Source of the DNA: Bacillota bacterium
GTDB taxonomy: Bacteria; Bacillota; Clostridia; Acetivibrionales; DTU013
Direction: 5' to 3'
Length of the DNA: 64,000 nucleotides
Assembly (NCBI GenBank): GCA_023418915.1
Contig: JAEZYU010000050.1
Coordinates: 62,001-126,000, forward strand
Positions 27,547-37,800 of the stretch are shown here, piece after piece (position 1 is the stretch's first letter; each line of letters begins with the position of its first letter). The position numbers and the translations under genes were made by a program. The notes beneath the pieces are model-generated. The model worked only from the letters and a program-made list of their open reading frames with translations, searched no databases and was not told the DNA's origin.

Positions 27547-27684
27547 GAGGCTTTTGATCTCAGGCAAACGAGACTTTCGATCTCAGACAAATGAGGTTCT
27601 CGATCTCAGGCAAACGAGACTTTCGATCTCAGACAAATGAGGTTCTCGATCTCAGGTAAACGAGGCTTTTGATCTCAGACATGG
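27547..27684 (+). repeat. Tandem array, six 23-bp units
   Basis: GAGRCTTTYGATCTCAGRCA-type units start at 27547, 27570, 27593, 27616, 27639 and 27662 with exact 23-bp spacing. Two or three sequence variants alternate, so the older unit may be 46 bp. It begins five bases after the oxidoreductase stop codon, within the operon. Confidence 0.9.
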
Positions 27685-27748
27685 GACATGCCTTTTTTAG
27701 GAAGTGCACACAGACAAGGGAAATACGACAGGCGCGAAACATGAACAG

Positions 27749-27816
27749 ATGAGAAATGCGGATAGACGAAAATGCAAGCAGACGAGAAATGCGGATAGAT
27801 GAAAATGCAAGCAGAC
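27749..27816 (+). repeat. Second array, two 33-bp units with half units at the sides
   Basis: Units beginning GAGAAATGCGGATAGA lie at 27751-27783 and 27784-27816 and differ by one base. Similar GCGAAACATGAACAG-type pieces flank both sides. With the previous array it fills most of the 345-bp gap between two operon genes; no gene is visible here. Confidence 0.8.
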
Positions 27817-27887
27817 GGGAAACATGAATAGTTGGGATAGGCAAGATAATCCGGCTCAAATATGATGATATGGATGTGGTATAAGAG

Positions 27888-29741
27888 ATGGGGAAAATAC
27901 AGGTAGCCATTATCGGATGCGGAGCTATTTTTGGGATACATGCAGATGCTGTTATGAAATCAGAGGCTGCGGAACTTATTGCAGTAGTGGATATAAGGGA
28001 AAGCGCAGCGAAAAAAGCTGCTGCCCGATACAACTGTGAGTATTATACAGATTACAGAGAAATGCTAAAGGATCCCAGAATACAGGCAGTTCAGATCTGT
28101 ACACCGCACCATCTCCATGCTCTTATGGCTATTGAGGCAATGAAGGCAGGAAAGCATGTGCTGACGGAAAAGCCGGTTGCCATTAGTCTAAAGGAAGCAA
28201 CGGAAATGACAGAAACGGCCATAGCCTGTAAGAAACATTTGGCTGTATGTTTTCAGAACCGCTTCAATCCAACATCCGTAAAAGCAAAAGAAGTGATCGA
28301 TTCCGGCCTGTTAGGTGACATAAAAGGAATAAAGGGAATCGTTACCTGGTATCGAAATGAATCCTATTATGCCGAGAGTGATTGGAGAGGAGACAAGAAG
28401 ACAGCAGGTGGCGGGGTCCTCATCAATCAAGCTATCCATACCCTGGACCTGATGCAGTGGTTTGGTGGTAATATGGAGGGAATCAAAGGGCACGTAGATA
28501 CCCGATGCCTCTGGAATGTAACCGAAGTGGAAGACACAGCGGAAGCCACGATTTATTTTAAAAATGGAGCCAGAGGGATTTTTTATGGGACCAATTGCTA
28601 TACGGCCAATTCACCGGTAAAAATTGAAATTCACTGCGAGAAAGGGTTATTAACGATCCTGGATGGAGAGTTGTATATGACCCGAAACGGGAAGCGAGAA
28701 CTGCTGACCTGTGATCAGACAGCCTCGGGAGAAAAAGCCTATTGGGGATTGAGCCATGAAAAGCTTATAGAACATTATTATGAATGTCTTCTACATGACA
28801 GAGAAGATTATATAAGCGCTTCAGAGGCAGCCACTGCAATTGAAATGATCGAGGGGATTTATGAGTCATCAAGAAATAATCGAGAGTACTTGTTTAATGA
28901 ATGGCAAGGGCGTGACGGTCTATATAGGTCATCCGTATCAGTAAGTGAATATTTCAAGCCTGACACCAAAATAGCAGCACAGCTTTATACTCTTCGTGAG
29001 TTTCTACAAAGCCCGGAGGACATTGTAAGCACACTGAAAAGGGTGAAAGAAATCGGATACAATGCCGTGCAGGTATCGGGAATGGGTGCTATAGATCGAG
29101 AAAAGGCAGAACTGGTGAAAAAGACCACTGAAGAATTGGGATTGACTATTTGTGCAACTCATGTAGGCTTTGATCAGTTGGAATGTGAAATGGATTGGAT
29201 GATCGAGCTTCATAAGATGTGGAATTGCAGATATGTTGGGTTAGGCTCCATGCCGGATCGCTTTCGTGACAGTAAAGAAGGATATTTGGAGTTTGCAAAG
29301 ATAGCCAACGGATTCGGAAGGCTTCTGAATGAAAACGGGCTGCGTTTTATCTATCACAATCACAATTTTGAATTTCACAAGTTTGATGGATTAACTGGGA
29401 TGGAGATCCTACTTAATGAAACAGATCCAAATTTCTTTGACTTTGAACTTGATACATATTGGGTACAGGCCGGAGGAGCCGATCCCATTGAATGGATCAA
29501 AAGGCTGAAAGGTCGTATGGATGTTGTTCACTTTAAGGACATGGTAATGCACCAGGGACAACAGACGATGGCTGAAGTAGGAGAGGGAAATCTCAATTGG
29601 CCCGGTATCATTGATGCTTGCAGAGAGATCGGGGCGCAATGGGTTCCGGTGGAGCAGGATATTTGCCTGAGAGATCCCTTTGAAAGCCTAAAAATCAGCC
29701 TGAATAACCTAAAGAAGTATGGTGCCAGGCACGACACTTAG
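27888..29741 (+). CDS. Fusion protein: Gfo/Idh/MocA oxidoreductase plus TIM-barrel sugar isomerase
   Basis: Residues ~1-345 are a complete oxidoreductase (VAIIGCGAIFGIHADAV, TEKPV, GGGVLINQAIHTLDLMQWFG). Residues ~362-617 are a complete isomerase (KIAAQLYTLREF, GLRFIYHNHNFEFHK, ELDTYWV, VHFKDMV, VPVEQD). The ~15-residue linker VSVSEYFKPDT is encoded by a dispersed repeat (28929-28967) also found outside genes. The second domain would start at MKIAAQLYTLRE if it were free; here ACC replaces the ATG. The C-terminal ARHDT and its TAG come from another repeat (29721-29750). It presumably does two successive steps of the same sugar pathway. Confidence 0.88.
   Translation: MGKIQVAIIGCGAIFGIHADAVMKSEAAELIAVVDIRESAAKKAAARYNCEYYTDYREMLKDPRIQAVQICTPHHLHALMAIEAMKAGKHVLTEKPVAISLKEATEMTETAIACKKHLAVCFQNRFNPTSVKAKEVIDSGLLGDIKGIKGIVTWYRNESYYAESDWRGDKKTAGGGVLINQAIHTLDLMQWFGGNMEGIKGHVDTRCLWNVTEVEDTAEATIYFKNGARGIFYGTNCYTANSPVKIEIHCEKGLLTILDGELYMTRNGKRELLTCDQTASGEKAYWGLSHEKLIEHYYECLLHDREDYISASEAATAIEMIEGIYESSRNNREYLFNEWQGRDGLYRSSVSVSEYFKPDTKIAAQLYTLREFLQSPEDIVSTLKRVKEIGYNAVQVSGMGAIDREKAELVKKTTEELGLTICATHVGFDQLECEMDWMIELHKMWNCRYVGLGSMPDRFRDSKEGYLEFAKIANGFGRLLNENGLRFIYHNHNFEFHKFDGLTGMEILLNETDPNFFDFELDTYWVQAGGADPIEWIKRLKGRMDVVHFKDMVMHQGQQTMAEVGEGNLNWPGIIDACREIGAQWVPVEQDICLRDPFESLKISLNNLKKYGARHDT
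28929..28967 (+). repeat. Dispersed repeat A inside the fusion gene linker
   Basis: 39 bases containing GTGAATATTTCAAGCCTGAC are almost identical (three differences) to 29809-29847 in the intergenic region. The 22-base core recurs at 42601, 45616, 46480 and 48894. Confidence 0.9.
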
Positions 29742-29750
29742 ACACTTATT
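29721..29750 (+). repeat. Dispersed repeat B at the 3' end of the fusion gene
   Basis: GGTGCCAGGCACGACACTTA plus GACACTTATT; it supplies the last codons and TAG stop of the fusion gene. It contains the palindrome GTGCC-A-GGCAC. Two tandem copies occur after cheX at 41271 and 41311, and a partial one near 43321. Confidence 0.9.
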
Positions 29751-29808
29751 TACGACAGAATGAATTATCTGTGTTTTATACACCATTGCAGCAATTTTGC
29801 TGCATACA

Positions 29809-29847
29809 TCGTCCGCATCAGTAAGTGAATATTTCAAGCCTGACCCC
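29809..29847 (+). repeat. Dispersed repeat A, intergenic copy
   Basis: Near-identical copy of the fusion gene linker sequence, ending GCCTGACCCC. It lies between the fusion gene and the cold-shock gene, ~100 bases after repeat B. Confidence 0.9.
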
Positions 29848-29970
29848 GTAGCAAATTATTTTTTTGAACAAATATGATATAATAGGTGAATAACTGGAGC
29901 ACGATATTGACATAATACATTTTGATAGTATTCGTATGCTAGCAAAGATATTTAAGGAGGTGCAGCAATA

Positions 29971-30168
29971 ATGACAGGTACAGTTAAATGGTTTAATGCA
30001 GAAAAAGGTTTTGGATTTATTGAAAGAGAAGACGGAGAAGACGTATTTGTACATTTCTCTGCGATTCAGTCACAGGGATATAAGTCACTGGATGAAGGCC
30101 AACGGGTCGAGTTTGATATTGAAAAAGGGCAGCGTGGTCTTCAGGCGGTTAATGTAAGGTTATCATAG
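29971..30168 (+). CDS. Cold shock protein, CspA family
   Basis: The 65-residue single cold-shock domain has the RNA-binding motifs KGFGFIE and VFVHFSAIQ at the usual places (RNP1 and RNP2). It acts as an RNA chaperone that melts secondary structure, and is not necessarily cold-induced. AAGGAGGTGCAG before ATG 29971 is a very strong binding site. A TATAAT at ~29878 could be its promoter, giving a leader of ~85 bases, as is common for csp genes. Confidence 0.95.
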   Translation: MTGTVKWFNAEKGFGFIEREDGEDVFVHFSAIQSQGYKSLDEGQRVEFDIEKGQRGLQAVNVRLS

Positions 30169-30381
30169 CTGAATAACGATACAGAAGGTTTTTCATTAAA
30201 TGTGTTATTCTGTAAACATGCAGAATATTAATTATTTGTTGCTAAATGCTGAAAAATATGATATGGTTCTTTAATGTCACTATATATTAATATGGATTGA
30301 TTTTTTGATAACTCTCTTTAATTTATTGGAGTGGGAAGTTAAGAATTATATGATCCAAATAAATTAAGGAGGTATATAGAT

Positions 30382-30570
30382 ATGGCGGATAAAGTAATAA
30401 CTTGCAAAGATTGCAATTCGGAATTCATTTTTAATGAAAGCGAACAAGCTTTCTACAAAGAAAAGGGATTCGAAAATGAACCACAGAGATGTCCTGACTG
30501 CAGGAGAGCAAGAAAGCAGCAAAGAAACGACAACAGAGGCGGCGGAAGAAGCTTTGGTAATAGGTGGTAG
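30382..30570 (+). CDS. Small zinc-ribbon protein
   Basis: This 62-residue protein has CKDCNSEFIF and CPDCRRARKQ, a four-cysteine zinc ribbon, followed by a basic Arg/Gly-rich tail (RNDNRGGGRSF) suited to nucleic acid binding. Such proteins are common in Clostridia beside cold-shock genes, though the function is untested as far as I know. AAGGAGGT precedes ATG 30382. It lies 213 bp after the csp gene and may be co-regulated. Confidence 0.88.
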   Translation: MADKVITCKDCNSEFIFNESEQAFYKEKGFENEPQRCPDCRRARKQQRNDNRGGGRSFGNRW

Positions 30571-30574
30571 ATAG

Positions 30575-30601
30575 AAGGAGAGCGCAAGCTCTCCTTTTTA
30601 A
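30575..30601 (+). terminator. Terminator after the zinc-ribbon gene
   Basis: AAGGAGAGC-GCAA-GCTCTCCTT stem followed by TTTTT. Confidence 0.88.
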
Positions 30602-30845
30602 TTTTGTTCTGCCTGCGGGAGCAATTGCTGTATCATGTTACATAGGTTATGCCATTATACCCTCTCGATAGAAACAGGCAAATATTATTTGCATTCTTTA
30701 ATAAGCTAGTAGAAATTACTCGAAAATTGCAGGGATTTATACCTTTGTGTCGAATTCACTATTTAATCAACATTTTTTGGATATTACAAATACATATTGT
30801 TTTAGTGGCAAGCAATCCAGTGAAATACAGGAGGTATAAATCAGT

Positions 30846-32420
30846 ATGGATCAAAAAAGCTCACATTCCATATCGTGGTTTGGATATGTATGGAAAACAC
30901 TAATTATCGTTATGCCGTGCGCCGCTGTTATTTCATATCTTGTAGGACTGGGCATCGGAATCCGCCGTGAGACGATGGCGGCTTATGTCGTAACAAATAC
31001 GCTGATAGCTGTTTTCATTGTTATTCTGGCCAGCTCAAAGAACTATCTCCTATATGTAAAACCATCTGTCAATTTTATCAGTTTACTAAAAAATGTTGTA
31101 ACCAACCGTGATCTGACAGGCAGGATAACTAACAGGTCAAGGGGCGAGATCGGTGAAATTGAGCACTACTACAATATGTTTATCAATGAGATACATACTG
31201 TTATGAACAACATTTCCGAAGCATCAAGGGTTCTCAATAAATCTTCTGATGATCTTTCGCGCATTTCAGGTGATATGGCAAATACCAGCAGAGAGACCAG
31301 CAAAAAAACAACAATGGTCAATTCTACTACGGAAAGCATAGCCACAAGTCTTGAGGAAACTGCAGCAGATCTGACAGAAGCCAGCAGCGGCATGCTTGCC
31401 GTGAATTCATCAGTTGTGAACATGTCTGAAACCACTGTCAATCTGGCTTCAGCATCACAACAAACCTCGGTGGCGGTAGAACAGATCGCAGATATAGCGG
31501 AACAGATTTCAGGAAATATAAATAATGTTTCTGATTCCGCACGGGATGTGTCTGCGTCGGTTAACAGCGTTGCAACAGCTATGAAGGAAATAAGCATTTC
31601 ACTAAATGAGATCAGTAAGAATTGTGAGCGTTCTATCCATATCACGACAGATGCCGAATCAAACGCAAAAGACACAAATACTATCATAGACAGGCTTAAT
31701 GAATCATCAAAACAGATAGGTAAAATTGTGAATGTCATCAGCGATATTGCAGATCAGACAAATATGCTTGCTTTAAATGCCGCAATAGAGGCGGCCGGGG
31801 CAGGAGAGGCAGGAAAGGGATTTGCCGTGGTAGCCAATGAGGTGAAGGAGCTGGCTAAGCAAACAGCTGAAGCTACCGATGAGATAAGTGATCAGATAGA
31901 AGCTATGCAGGGTAATATGTCTGGAGCTGTTAATGCAGTTGAAACTATCAATGATGTAATAAAGGAAATAACTATCATAACAAATACTATAGCTGCGGCA
32001 GTGACTGAACAGACGGCGATAACCGGGGAGATTTCTAGCGCAGTGCTCAAAGCCGCAGAAAGGACAAGCAATATTACCAATGACATAGGTGAGATCGCTG
32101 AAAATGCAAAAAACGTGACTGCAGCTTTGAGCGAAGCATCAAATGGAGTTTCCAGTATTGCAGATGCTTCCAGAAATCTTTCTGTCGATTCCAGTGCCGT
32201 AGTTCAAAATGTTGAAAAAACATACACAAAGATACAGGATATTACAAAGGTCACCTATGATATTTCAAATGGAACGAATGAGATCTCAAAAAACATACAG
32301 GAAGTAAATGCAACCGCAGGTGAAATCACCGAAACATCCATCCAAACGAACAATTCAGCAAAGGCCCTTACTGAAGCGGCGCAAAAGCTTCAGGCTCTTA
32401 CAAGGCAGTTCAGGCTGTAA
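30846..32420 (+). CDS. Methyl-accepting chemotaxis protein without extracellular sensor domain
   Basis: This 524-residue receptor has two membrane helices (~12-37 and ~45-65) joined by only about six residues, so there is no outside ligand domain. A HAMP-like region (~75-130) follows, then a long coiled-coil signalling domain with the conserved hairpin tip IADQTNMLALNAAIEAAGAG (~300). The CheA/CheW docking and methylation helices are complete. Its signalling half is very similar to that of the next gene product, hinting at duplication and mixed arrays. GGAGGTATAAATCAGT precedes ATG 30846. It is first in the chemosensory cluster. Confidence 0.93.
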   Translation: MDQKSSHSISWFGYVWKTLIIVMPCAAVISYLVGLGIGIRRETMAAYVVTNTLIAVFIVILASSKNYLLYVKPSVNFISLLKNVVTNRDLTGRITNRSRGEIGEIEHYYNMFINEIHTVMNNISEASRVLNKSSDDLSRISGDMANTSRETSKKTTMVNSTTESIATSLEETAADLTEASSGMLAVNSSVVNMSETTVNLASASQQTSVAVEQIADIAEQISGNINNVSDSARDVSASVNSVATAMKEISISLNEISKNCERSIHITTDAESNAKDTNTIIDRLNESSKQIGKIVNVISDIADQTNMLALNAAIEAAGAGEAGKGFAVVANEVKELAKQTAEATDEISDQIEAMQGNMSGAVNAVETINDVIKEITIITNTIAAAVTEQTAITGEISSAVLKAAERTSNITNDIGEIAENAKNVTAALSEASNGVSSIADASRNLSVDSSAVVQNVEKTYTKIQDITKVTYDISNGTNEISKNIQEVNATAGEITETSIQTNNSAKALTEAAQKLQALTRQFRL

Positions 32421-32567
32421 ATGCTGTGAGTTAAATTATAACGAGTATAGCGAGGCGATAGATATCTTAGCTTCTATAAATACAGGTGCCGAGTTTAAAA
32501 GTTCTTCTATAGACGAGAAATTTTCTTTGAACCTAAGTGTTATAAGCAATAATGGAGGATGATGCAG

Positions 32568-34751
32568 ATGAATAATATTATTTTCGTAAATGAGGACAAT
32601 TGTGTTGGGTGTAATAAATGTATCAGGAATTGTCTTGTTGTCGACGCTAATGTTTCTTTTATTTCAGGCGGTGAAAACAAAGTAAGGGTCAATCCCGACA
32701 AGTGTGTGCTTTGCGGGAAGTGCATAGAGGTATGCGACCATGATGCAAGAGATTATATCGATGATACTGAAAGCTTTTTTGAAGATCTGGAAAAGGGTAA
32801 AAAGATTTCGGTAATAGCGGCACCTTCTGTGAGGGTTAATTTCAGCGATTATGAAAAATTGTACGGATATCTGAAATCAAGAGGTGTGAATGTCATCTAT
32901 GATGTTTCCTTCGGTGCAGATATCACCACCTGGGCGTACCTGAAGGCGATAAGGGAAATGAAGCTCACTTCTGTAATAGCACAGCCCTGTCCTGCGGTCG
33001 TCGGCTATGTGGAAAAATATAAACCTGAACTTATCTCAAGGCTGGCTCCCATTCATAGTCCAATGACCTGTACGGCGATATATTTGAAACGGTATGCGAA
33101 TGTGTACGGTGATATAGCCTTTTTATCGCCCTGCATAGGTAAAATCAATGAGATAACGGACCCAAACACAAGCAATTATGTGAAGTACAATGTGACGTTT
33201 AAAAAGCTGGATCAGTATATCAGAAAAAACAATATAAATCTTTTGAATTATAAAGGTGAAGAGCCCGAGGATATAGGCTGCAGTCTGGGGTGTTTGTTCA
33301 GCAGACCCGGCGGCTTGCGTGAAAATGTTGAGCAGAAGGTGAAGAACGCATGGATCAGGCAGGTGGAGGGACACGAATACGCATATAAATACCTTGACGT
33401 GTACGGTGAAAGATTGAAAAACAATGAACCTGTCCCGCTTCTGGTCGATATTTTGAATTGCCCTCACGGGTGCAATATTGGAACTGCCGCAGTACGGGAT
33501 ATCACAGTTGACGATGCCGATCTGACCTTAAATAAACTGAAAGATGAAAAACTCAAGGATAAGGGCGGTAAATTGATCACCAGAAAAATTGACTGGCTTT
33601 ACCGGCTGTTTGATAAAACGCTTAAGCTTGATGATTTCATGAGGCACTACAATACTCAGATGAAGGCAGAACCATTAAAAGTACCGACAGAGGAACAGTA
33701 TGATGAGATTTTTACCAGAATGCACAAGGCAACAAAGAGGGACAGGGAGCTCAATTGCTCCGCTTGCGGTTACAATACCTGCAGAGAAATGGTGCAGGCC
33801 ATATTTAATGGGTTGAATGATATCACAAACTGTATTGATTACAACAAACACGAAACCAACTTAGAAAGAGAGCTTCTCGAGGCCAACAACAAGGCTCTGG
33901 AGGGTCAGAACAGTGAAATCAATAAAGCGCTCGAGGAAGTCAGAAAGCTGAGTGATGAAAGGCTGAAAAAATCCCAGGAGATCGAGTCGATCATATCTAA
34001 GCTTGCAGCCGCTTCGTCAAAAACCTCAGCCGGTATAGAGCAGGTAAATGCCATAGTTGATGGCATTGCGGACAATACAAATAATGTATCCAATTTTACA
34101 AAGGATGTGTCTTCATCGGTTAACAGCGTTGTTTTAGCGATGAAGGAAATCAACATATCGCTAAATGAAATCAGCCAAAATTGCGGCAGATCCAAAAATA
34201 TTACTTCCGATGCTGAAATGAAGGCAAAGGACACAAACCATATCATTGATGTTCTGAACACTTCCTCCAGGCAGATCGGCAAAATCGTAAAAGTCATAAA
34301 TGAAATAGCTGACCAGACCAATATGCTGGCATTGAATGCGGCGATAGAAGCGGCTGGCGCCGGCGAAGCAGGCAAGGGTTTTGCTGTTGTTGCAGGAGAA
34401 GTCAAGGAGCTTGCAAGACAGACTGCCGAGTCTACAGAGGAAATAGGCCAGCAAATCGAAATGATGCAAAAGAACATGTCCGATGCAGTCAAAGCGATGG
34501 GCACTATTCTTGAGGTTATTGATGAGATGTCCAGTATCACAAACACTATTGCGGCGGCAGTAGCTGAACAGTCATCGGTGTCTGGCAGTATATCAAATGC
34601 TGTAGTGGCTGCTGCAGAGAAAGTGAATATGATAACCGAAAGAACCAGGGATATTGCTGTGAGTTCTCACGATGCCGCAAAAAGTATCGCAGAAGCATCT
34701 GTTGGTATCAAGGAACTGGCTGCTACAGCTTCGGAGCTTTCCGGCGTATAG
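32568..34751 (+). CDS. [FeFe]-hydrogenase-like sensor fused to a methyl-accepting chemotaxis domain
   Basis: From ATG 32568 (GGAGG 9 bases upstream) the 727-residue protein has, in order: two [4Fe-4S] motifs (C12/15/18/22 and C46/49/52/56); an H-cluster domain (~75-310) with ligands C141 (AQPCPAVV), C189 (LSPCIGK), and C298 and C302 (NCPHGCNIG); a further Fe-S motif C397/C400/C405/C422 (CSACGYNTC); a coiled coil; and an MCP signalling domain with the standard tip (~580). In catalytic enzymes the first motif is TSCCP. Here the proton-transfer cysteine is replaced by Pro, as expected for sensory rather than turnover hydrogenases. No membrane helix is present. It likely senses H2, CO or redox state and signals to CheA. 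Confidence 0.92.
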   Translation: MNNIIFVNEDNCVGCNKCIRNCLVVDANVSFISGGENKVRVNPDKCVLCGKCIEVCDHDARDYIDDTESFFEDLEKGKKISVIAAPSVRVNFSDYEKLYGYLKSRGVNVIYDVSFGADITTWAYLKAIREMKLTSVIAQPCPAVVGYVEKYKPELISRLAPIHSPMTCTAIYLKRYANVYGDIAFLSPCIGKINEITDPNTSNYVKYNVTFKKLDQYIRKNNINLLNYKGEEPEDIGCSLGCLFSRPGGLRENVEQKVKNAWIRQVEGHEYAYKYLDVYGERLKNNEPVPLLVDILNCPHGCNIGTAAVRDITVDDADLTLNKLKDEKLKDKGGKLITRKIDWLYRLFDKTLKLDDFMRHYNTQMKAEPLKVPTEEQYDEIFTRMHKATKRDRELNCSACGYNTCREMVQAIFNGLNDITNCIDYNKHETNLERELLEANNKALEGQNSEINKALEEVRKLSDERLKKSQEIESIISKLAAASSKTSAGIEQVNAIVDGIADNTNNVSNFTKDVSSSVNSVVLAMKEINISLNEISQNCGRSKNITSDAEMKAKDTNHIIDVLNTSSRQIGKIVKVINEIADQTNMLALNAAIEAAGAGEAGKGFAVVAGEVKELARQTAESTEEIGQQIEMMQKNMSDAVKAMGTILEVIDEMSSITNTIAAAVAEQSSVSGSISNAVVAAAEKVNMITERTRDIAVSSHDAAKSIAEASVGIKELAATASELSGV

Positions 34752-34769
34752 GAACAAAACGAGTTGCAC

Positions 34770-34794
34770 CTTAGCAGCGTTTGCGCTGTAAGGC
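34770..34794 (+). other. Hairpin between receptor and cheA genes
   Basis: CCTTA-G-CAGCG-TTTG-CGCTG-T-AAGG type stem without a T-run, in the 88-bp gap. A similar hairpin (CCTTAGC...GCTAAGG) lies at 26316-26334. It may be an intercistronic processing or stabilising element. Confidence 0.45.
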
Positions 34795-34839
34795 AAAACG
34801 GAATGCCGGAAACCAACAGGCAAATGAAGGGGGCGATCG

Positions 34840-37800
34840 GTGGGTATGATACGGGATGATGATATATTACAAAGCTTTGTGGAGGAAGCCAGGATCCATG
34901 TCGAAACTGTTGAAGCAGAGCTGCTGAAGCTGGATACCGGCCGCGTTGATGAAGAAAGCATACATAATATCTTCCGTGCAGTGCACAGCATAAAGGGCAC
35001 ATCGGGCTTTCTGGACTTAAAGAAGATCGTGGAACTGTCTCATGCAATGGAAAATATTTTTGGGGAGATCAGGTCAGGAAAGAAGAAAATAACAGAGGGC
35101 ATGATTGATATTTTACTTTGTGCCAATGATTGCATGAGAATAATGGTGGATGACGTAAAGAACAGTGAAATCATTGATACCTCAGAAGCAATGGAGGGTT
35201 TGTCAAGGATCATTGCGGGTATGCTAAATCCAAGCACAGCTAAAAAAGATGCATCCAGTTCTTCCGTTTATCCAGCCTCTCTTAAGATGTTCGATCACGT
35301 GGATCGATGCATCAAGGCCATCCATGATAATGCAGAGAGGGGACATAAGGTATACCGTATTAAGAAAATGCTGGGCAGGGATATTACTCAAAACAACACT
35401 TCGCTGCCTCAATTTATTGAGCTTGTGAATACTCTGGGAATGGTGATCGATTGCTCGGCGGATATTGAAGGCATACAAAATGGGCAGGAGCCTGAAGACA
35501 TAGGAATTAACCTTTTGTTCTCATCTGTGCTGGAAAAGGACATGCTTGCGCCGGTACTTGAGCTTACAGAAGAGGAAATAACCGAATTTCAAGTTTCTGT
35601 TGATGAAGATTGTTCCGAAGGGCAAGAGGAGCAGCAGGAAGATCGTGTTTCTATGCATAAAGCAGCAGAGGATGGTGATCAGTGCGATATAGGCGATCAC
35701 CCTGTCAAAGGGCAGTCTTCTGCTGCCGAAGACAGCATACGTGTCAATGTGGCGCTTCTGAACAGCTTACTGAATCTTGCCAGTGAAATGGTACTTGCAA
35801 GAAATCAACTTCTCAGGATAATGGAAGGACACAGAAAAAACATCCCCGGGATAGATCCTATTTTCCAGAATGTGGACCATATCACTACAAATCTGCAGGA
35901 AAAGATAATGCAGACCAGAATGCAGCCGGTTTCAAATATATTCAACAAATTCCCCAGGATCATCCGTGAGCTGTCAAAAAAACTTGGGAAAAACATCAGG
36001 CTGCACATGGAAGGCTCTGATGTAGAGCTGGACAAGTCTATTATCGAAGCGCTGGGCGACCCGCTTACACATCTGATCAGAAATGCGGCAGATCACGGTC
36101 TGGAAATGCCTGAGGAAAGAGAGAAAGAGGGAAAGAGCAGAGACGGCATGATCAGCCTGAAAGCATATCACGAAGGTGGGTATGTCAATATAGATGTGGT
36201 AGATGACGGAAGAGGCATTGATATAGAAAGTGTAAAAAAGAAAGCAGTTGAAAAGAACTTCGTCAGCAGGCAGGATCTGGCTGTCATGGGAGAGCTTGAT
36301 ATCTTGAAACTGCTGTTCAGGCCGGGTTTCTCTACCTCAGACAAAGTCTCGGACATTTCCGGCAGGGGAGTCGGGATGGATGTAGTAAAAACAAATATCG
36401 AAAAGCTCGGAGGGAACATAGAAATATTCACTACACCCGGAACCGGTACCACATTCCGCCTCTTGCTCCCGCTGACGCTTGCCATTATTTCATCGCTGAT
36501 CGTCGAAACCGAGGGGCAGAAGTTTGCGCTTCCTCAGGTAAACCTGCAGGAGATCGTGCGCATTAAGTCCGATGATGCGTCAAGAAAGATCGAGTACATA
36601 AATAATGCCGAAGTATTGCGGCTAAGGGGCAGACTGCTGCCGGTAATTCATCTGGCTGATGTTCTGGGAATAAGAAGGACATACATAGACCGGAGGACCG
36701 GCAAGAGGTATTACGACAAAAGGAAAACCCTGTTTAGTCACAAACCGACGGCAGCAAAAAGTAACGGTGTACATGAAGAGCGCCGCAAATCCGACAGCAG
36801 TGATATTGTAAAAATTCTTGTTATCAAAATGGGCTCCAGAAGGCTGGGTCTGGCGGTAGATTCAATACATGAAAGCGAAGAGATACTTGTGAAAACGCTT
36901 CCTTCTTATTTCAAGGAATGTAAATGCTACTCGGGAGTAACGATCCTTGGAGACGGAAAGGCTGCAATGATCCTGGATCCCGGAGGGATCATTGAAAAAT
37001 CCAATCTCCACTACCTTGACGGTGTGGATGAGAGGGCCGGCGATAAGGAGGAAGATCAGGAAAGTATCAGAGAGGATCAAAATCTGTTGCTGTTCCAGTG
37101 TTCGGGACCGGAAACACTGGCGTTGGACATGTCCATGGTATCCAGAGTGGAAGAGGTGATGTCTGCTGATATAGAAAGGATCGGCGACAGGGAGTTCATC
37201 AAATTCAGGGGAGCATCACTCAGGGTAATCAGACCCGAAGAGTATCTCCCCATTAGCAATGAAAGAGTACAAAAAGAAAAGTACTATGTAATAATTCCAA
37301 AGCTGGTTAGCCGACCATTGGGGATCCTTATAGAGAGGATACTTGACACAGTTCGGGCGGAAATCGACATAAGGCAGGATGACAGCATCAAGGTAAAGGG
37401 GTTGATTGGTTCTTCCATACTGAATAATACCATTGTCCTTCTGGTGAACGTATATGAGCTTTTTGAGACAGCCGACCCTGAACACTACAAAGCGGTGCCC
37501 AAACACAACAATGGTGATATGACGAATATCCTTCTTGCTGAAGATACTCCGTTTTTCCAGACACTTGAGAAAACCTACCTTGAGGAAGCAGGATATACTG
37601 TTCACCTTGCAAAGAATGGGAAAGAGGCATTAGATTTACTGCTAACCCGCAAAATAGATGCTGTAGCAAGTGACATAAACATGCCTGTGATGGACGGGTT
37701 GGAATTGGTCAGAAGGATCCGGGCAGACCCGGAATTGGCTCATCTGCCGGTTATCGCCATAACGTCGCTTATCGGAGAAGCACAGGTAAAAGAAGGTCTG

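Noticed and set aside
30649..30903. 84-residue protein before the first MCP gene
   Set aside because: There is no binding site, and it overlaps the well-supported MCP start in another frame.
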